Shown here: piece by piece, positions 61,819-64,000 of the stretch | Layout: the number at the start of each line of letters is the position of its first letter | How positions within the stretch are numbered: the first letter of the stretch is position 1 | NCBI GenBank assembly: GCA_016721505.1 | Contig: JADKHX010000021.1 | Coordinates: forward strand, 1 to 64,000 | Direction: 5' to 3' | From: Rhodocyclaceae bacterium | GTDB taxonomy: Bacteria; Pseudomonadota; Gammaproteobacteria; Burkholderiales; Rhodocyclaceae | Length of the DNA: 64,000 bases | The notes under the pieces: generated by a model | What the model was told of the DNA's origin: nothing | Seen by the model: the letters and a program-made list of their open reading frames with translations, nothing else | The model's database searches: none | Program-made: the position numbers and the translations under genes

Positions 61819-62805
61819 ATGAAGTACATCAATCACGGTGCAGGCGGTTTGGCCGAATGCATGCAAGTTAGCGAAATGCCCACACCCCAGCCCGCAGCTG
61901 GGCAAGTGTTGATAGAGGTCGCCTACGCCGGAGTTAATCGCCCTGATGTTTTGCAGCGCAGTGGACGCTATCCCGCGCCGCCTGATGCTTCGCCCGTATT
62001 GGGCTTGGAAGTTGCTGGTGAAGTGGCTGGGCTGGGTGAAGGTGTCACGCAGTGGCAGGTGGGCGATAAAGTCTGTGCACTCACCCCCGGTGGCGGTTAC
62101 GCGCAGTTTTGTCTCGCGCCGGAGGGACATGTGCTGCCTTTGCCAACAGGAATGTCACTTGAAGCGGCAGCTGCCTTGCCCGAAGTTTGGTTCACCGTAT
62201 GGGCAAATTTGGTCGGGCTGGGACGACTCAAAGCTGGCGAGCGATTGTTGATACATGGTGGCTCCAGCGGCATCGGTTTATGCGCGATTCAACTGGCGAA
62301 ATATCTCGGTGTTGAGTCGCTGGTGACTGTGGGTAGTGACGACAAAGCGGCATTTTGTTTGGCTTATGGCGCGCATCACGCGATCAACTACAACACCAGC
62401 GATTTTCACAGCCAAGTGATGACAATGACTGCTGACGAAGGTGTCGATGTGGTGCTGGACATGGTCGGCGCGCCCTATTTTCAGCGCAATCTGTCAGTAT
62501 TGAGACGCGATGGGCGACTGGTGTCGATTGCGTTTTTGCAAGGCAGCAAAGGCGAAGTCGATTTGCTGCCAATAATGATCAAGCGCTTGACACTGACCGG
62601 CTCGACAATGCGCGCCCGTAGCGTGGCGGAAAAGGTCGTGATACGCGATTCCCTCCGGAGCAACATTTGGCCAGCACTTTCCAAGGGTGAATTGACTCCA
62701 CACATTTGCGAAACATTCGCTCTCGAAAATGCGACACAAGCCCACGAACTTATGGAGAGCGGGCTTCATATTGGGAAAATTGTCTTGGACGTAAAAGGCG
62801 GGTAA
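61819..62805 (+). CDS. NAD(P)H quinone oxidoreductase, PIG3 type
   Basis: A 328-residue medium-chain reductase without structural-zinc cysteines. The N-terminal GVNRPDVLQRSGRYPAPPDASPVLGLEVAGEV is typical of the PIG3/quinone oxidoreductase group. HGGSSGIGLCAIQLAK is the NADPH motif and GRLVSIAFLQGS follows. It probably reduces quinones or enone-like compounds. Divergent from gcdH. Confidence 0.9.
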   Translation: MKYINHGAGGLAECMQVSEMPTPQPAAGQVLIEVAYAGVNRPDVLQRSGRYPAPPDASPVLGLEVAGEVAGLGEGVTQWQVGDKVCALTPGGGYAQFCLAPEGHVLPLPTGMSLEAAAALPEVWFTVWANLVGLGRLKAGERLLIHGGSSGIGLCAIQLAKYLGVESLVTVGSDDKAAFCLAYGAHHAINYNTSDFHSQVMTMTADEGVDVVLDMVGAPYFQRNLSVLRRDGRLVSIAFLQGSKGEVDLLPIMIKRLTLTGSTMRARSVAEKVVIRDSLRSNIWPALSKGELTPHICETFALENATQAHELMESGLHIGKIVLDVKGG

Positions 62806-62941
62806 TGCCTCCATAGTCCGTTTGGATGATGACACGACTTTGTGACCATAATAAAATCTCTAAAAACCTACTCGCTTATGTGACGATGCGATTAAACCGA
62901 TTTGGCTAGGAATTTTTTTAACCTCTCTAAAGGAAAGATGT

Positions 62942-64000
62942 ATGCGAATCAATGATGAACTTGTAAATTTGTTAAAAACAACTCCAATGGCACGTAACGC
63001 TAATAGACCCAGCGTTGCAAAGTTTGCGGTGGCATCAGCTTTGCTCGTCCTGTCTGGCGCAGCATCTGCTCAGGCATTTCCTCATTGTGTCGAATTTCCA
63101 CAGTCGTCATCGTGTCAGGTCACGCACGAAGTAGAGGGTCTGGAGTCGTATCAGATTCTGGAAACACGCTGGTCGCTCGATTTCAGCTCCTACGTCAGCC
63201 AAATTATTGGCGCTCGCAATCGTGGCCCAGGCAAGCGCCCCGCAACTGCGAGTATTGACCAAAACACAACAGGGCTTGCAGCCGGCGCGGGCGGCGAGCG
63301 TTGGAATGGCTGGGTAGCAGCGGCGCACAGCAATATGGATCACAGTTTCCTCAAAGTCAGCGGGCACGCCAATGTTGCCTTGGGTGGTGTTGATTACACC
63401 TTAGATAACGACGTCATTGTCGGTGTTGCAAGCACCATCGAGCGCAGCCGAACCAGCTCTTTTGGCACACGCATCGAAGGCGATGGTTACTCGTTCGCAC
63501 CCTATGTAGCCGTTCCGCTCAATGCAAACTGGCTGCTCGACGCCAGCCTCGGATTTGGCCGCACCGATGTCGACAGCATCACCGGCGCGTTTGTTGCGAC
63601 CGCCAAAGATCGCCGCACTTTTGAGTCGCTCTCAATCACCTATGGCACCGACATGGGCAAATGGCAGGTGCAGGGCAAAGCCAGCTATCTTGGCTCAAAG
63701 GACAAATTCAACACGACACCCAGCACGACATCGAAGTTGAACCAAGTGCGCGTTGGTGGCCAAGCGACTTATGATGCAGGTAGCGTGCTGCCGTATGTCG
63801 GCGTGACCTTCATTCGCGATGTGTCGACGCCACCACCGATCTTCGGTTCGGCTAATGATCGCGATGCAATTCAATTGCAAGCGGGTGTGAATATTTATTC
63901 CAAAGGCCCGTTGTCGGGCGGCTTGTCCTACTCGTATGAAGCGAATCGCAAAGAAATAAAAAACAATGTCTTCGTCGCAAACCTTAGCTATCGCTTCTGA
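62942..64000 (+). CDS. Outer-membrane autotransporter-type beta-barrel protein
   Basis: A 352-residue protein complete at the window edge. A long N-terminal region carries a signal peptide (VAKFAVASALLVLSGAASAQA). After a short passenger-like part, about 240 residues alternate polar and hydrophobic strands (WNGWVAAAHSNMDHS, YSFAPYVAVPLNANWLLDASLGF) and end in the terminal aromatic SYRF needed for barrel assembly. It fits the autotransporter beta-domain family, with at most a short passenger. The start at ATG 62942 follows AAAGGAAAG; a later ATG at codon 16 is possible. Confidence 0.8.
   Translation: MRINDELVNLLKTTPMARNANRPSVAKFAVASALLVLSGAASAQAFPHCVEFPQSSSCQVTHEVEGLESYQILETRWSLDFSSYVSQIIGARNRGPGKRPATASIDQNTTGLAAGAGGERWNGWVAAAHSNMDHSFLKVSGHANVALGGVDYTLDNDVIVGVASTIERSRTSSFGTRIEGDGYSFAPYVAVPLNANWLLDASLGFGRTDVDSITGAFVATAKDRRTFESLSITYGTDMGKWQVQGKASYLGSKDKFNTTPSTTSKLNQVRVGGQATYDAGSVLPYVGVTFIRDVSTPPPIFGSANDRDAIQLQAGVNIYSKGPLSGGLSYSYEANRKEIKNNVFVANLSYRF

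Noticed and set aside
1..64000. CRISPR arrays, tRNA or rRNA genes, phage or insertion sequences
   Set aside because: Looked for on both strands. There are no regularly spaced direct repeats, no cloverleaf-like intergenic sequence and no transposase or integrase motifs.

Overview
The window looks like a chromosomal segment of a betaproteobacterium, probably of the Burkholderiales or a near relative; the family cannot be fixed from the sequence. The grounds are the ftsB-eno-kdsA-pyrG block, the rpsF-priB-rpsR-rplI operon, prfB with its programmed +1 frameshift next to lysS, two genes resembling known betaproteobacterial conserved families (the 39-residue Lys-rich protein and the DUF3617 protein), and mid-range GC content judged by eye. 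About 60 protein genes are closely packed. No gene-free stretch exceeds 300 bases. I saw no rRNA, tRNA, CRISPR array, insertion sequence or prophage.

Layout. 1-2193: 3' part of a filamentous-haemagglutinin-like adhesin gene whose reading frame changes three times within about 170 bases. 2.4-7.8 kb (minus strand): slyD and a peroxiredoxin, an alpha/beta hydrolase, srkA and comEC. 7.9-9.4 kb: ribosomal operon rpsF-priB-rpsR-rplI with a recognisable promoter and a palindromic leader. 9.5-11.1 kb: divergent rRNA-modification genes rluF-like and rlmJ. 11.2-19.5 kb: acyl-CoA and electron-transfer block (scoAB, ETF-ubiquinone oxidoreductase, acyl-CoA dehydrogenase, etfBA) with an epimerase and a cupredoxin. 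19.5-25.4 kb: hydrolase, PolB-type exonuclease, MBL-fold protein, cobA, a TonB-like protein and a GGDEF response regulator. 25.6-32.7 kb: prfB, lysS, stand-alone mnmC2, an M48-like lipoprotein, ettA and a small basic protein. 33.3-39.2 kb: a molybdopterin oxidoreductase followed tightly by a hybrid histidine kinase and an HD-GYP response regulator. 39.4-49.9 kb: serine hydrolase, dadA, DUF2867-like protein, FliA-type sigma factor, DUF1801, OsmC, FkbM methyltransferase, a periplasmic MBL protein, DUF3617, an RlmI-like methyltransferase and a secreted zinc-phospholipase/nuclease-like protein. 50-54.6 kb: DEAD-box helicase, gamma carbonic anhydrase, SIMPL protein and AlkB alkane monooxygenase. 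54.6-58.7 kb: ftsB-eno-kdsA-pyrG. 58.8-64 kb: SapC-like protein, lipase-like hydrolase, glutaryl-CoA dehydrogenase, quinone oxidoreductase and an autotransporter-type beta-barrel.

How the genes connect. AlkB, acyl-CoA dehydrogenase, glutaryl-CoA dehydrogenase, the 3-oxoacid CoA-transferase, ETF and ETF-QO together suggest an aerobic heterotroph using alkanes, fatty acids and organic acids, with electrons passed from flavin dehydrogenases through ETF to ubiquinone. Cyclic-di-GMP can be made (GGDEF) and broken down (HD-GYP) by proteins encoded here.

The most striking unexplained feature is a dispersed repeat, GCCAGTTGGTGCTGG-TGACACGCCGT in its short form. I count up to 16 copies in 64 kb in three size classes (about 25, 48 and 102 bp), mostly between genes. 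Two copies lie in frame inside coding sequences, one contains the likely start codon of mnmC2 and one abuts the ribosome binding site of the exonuclease gene.
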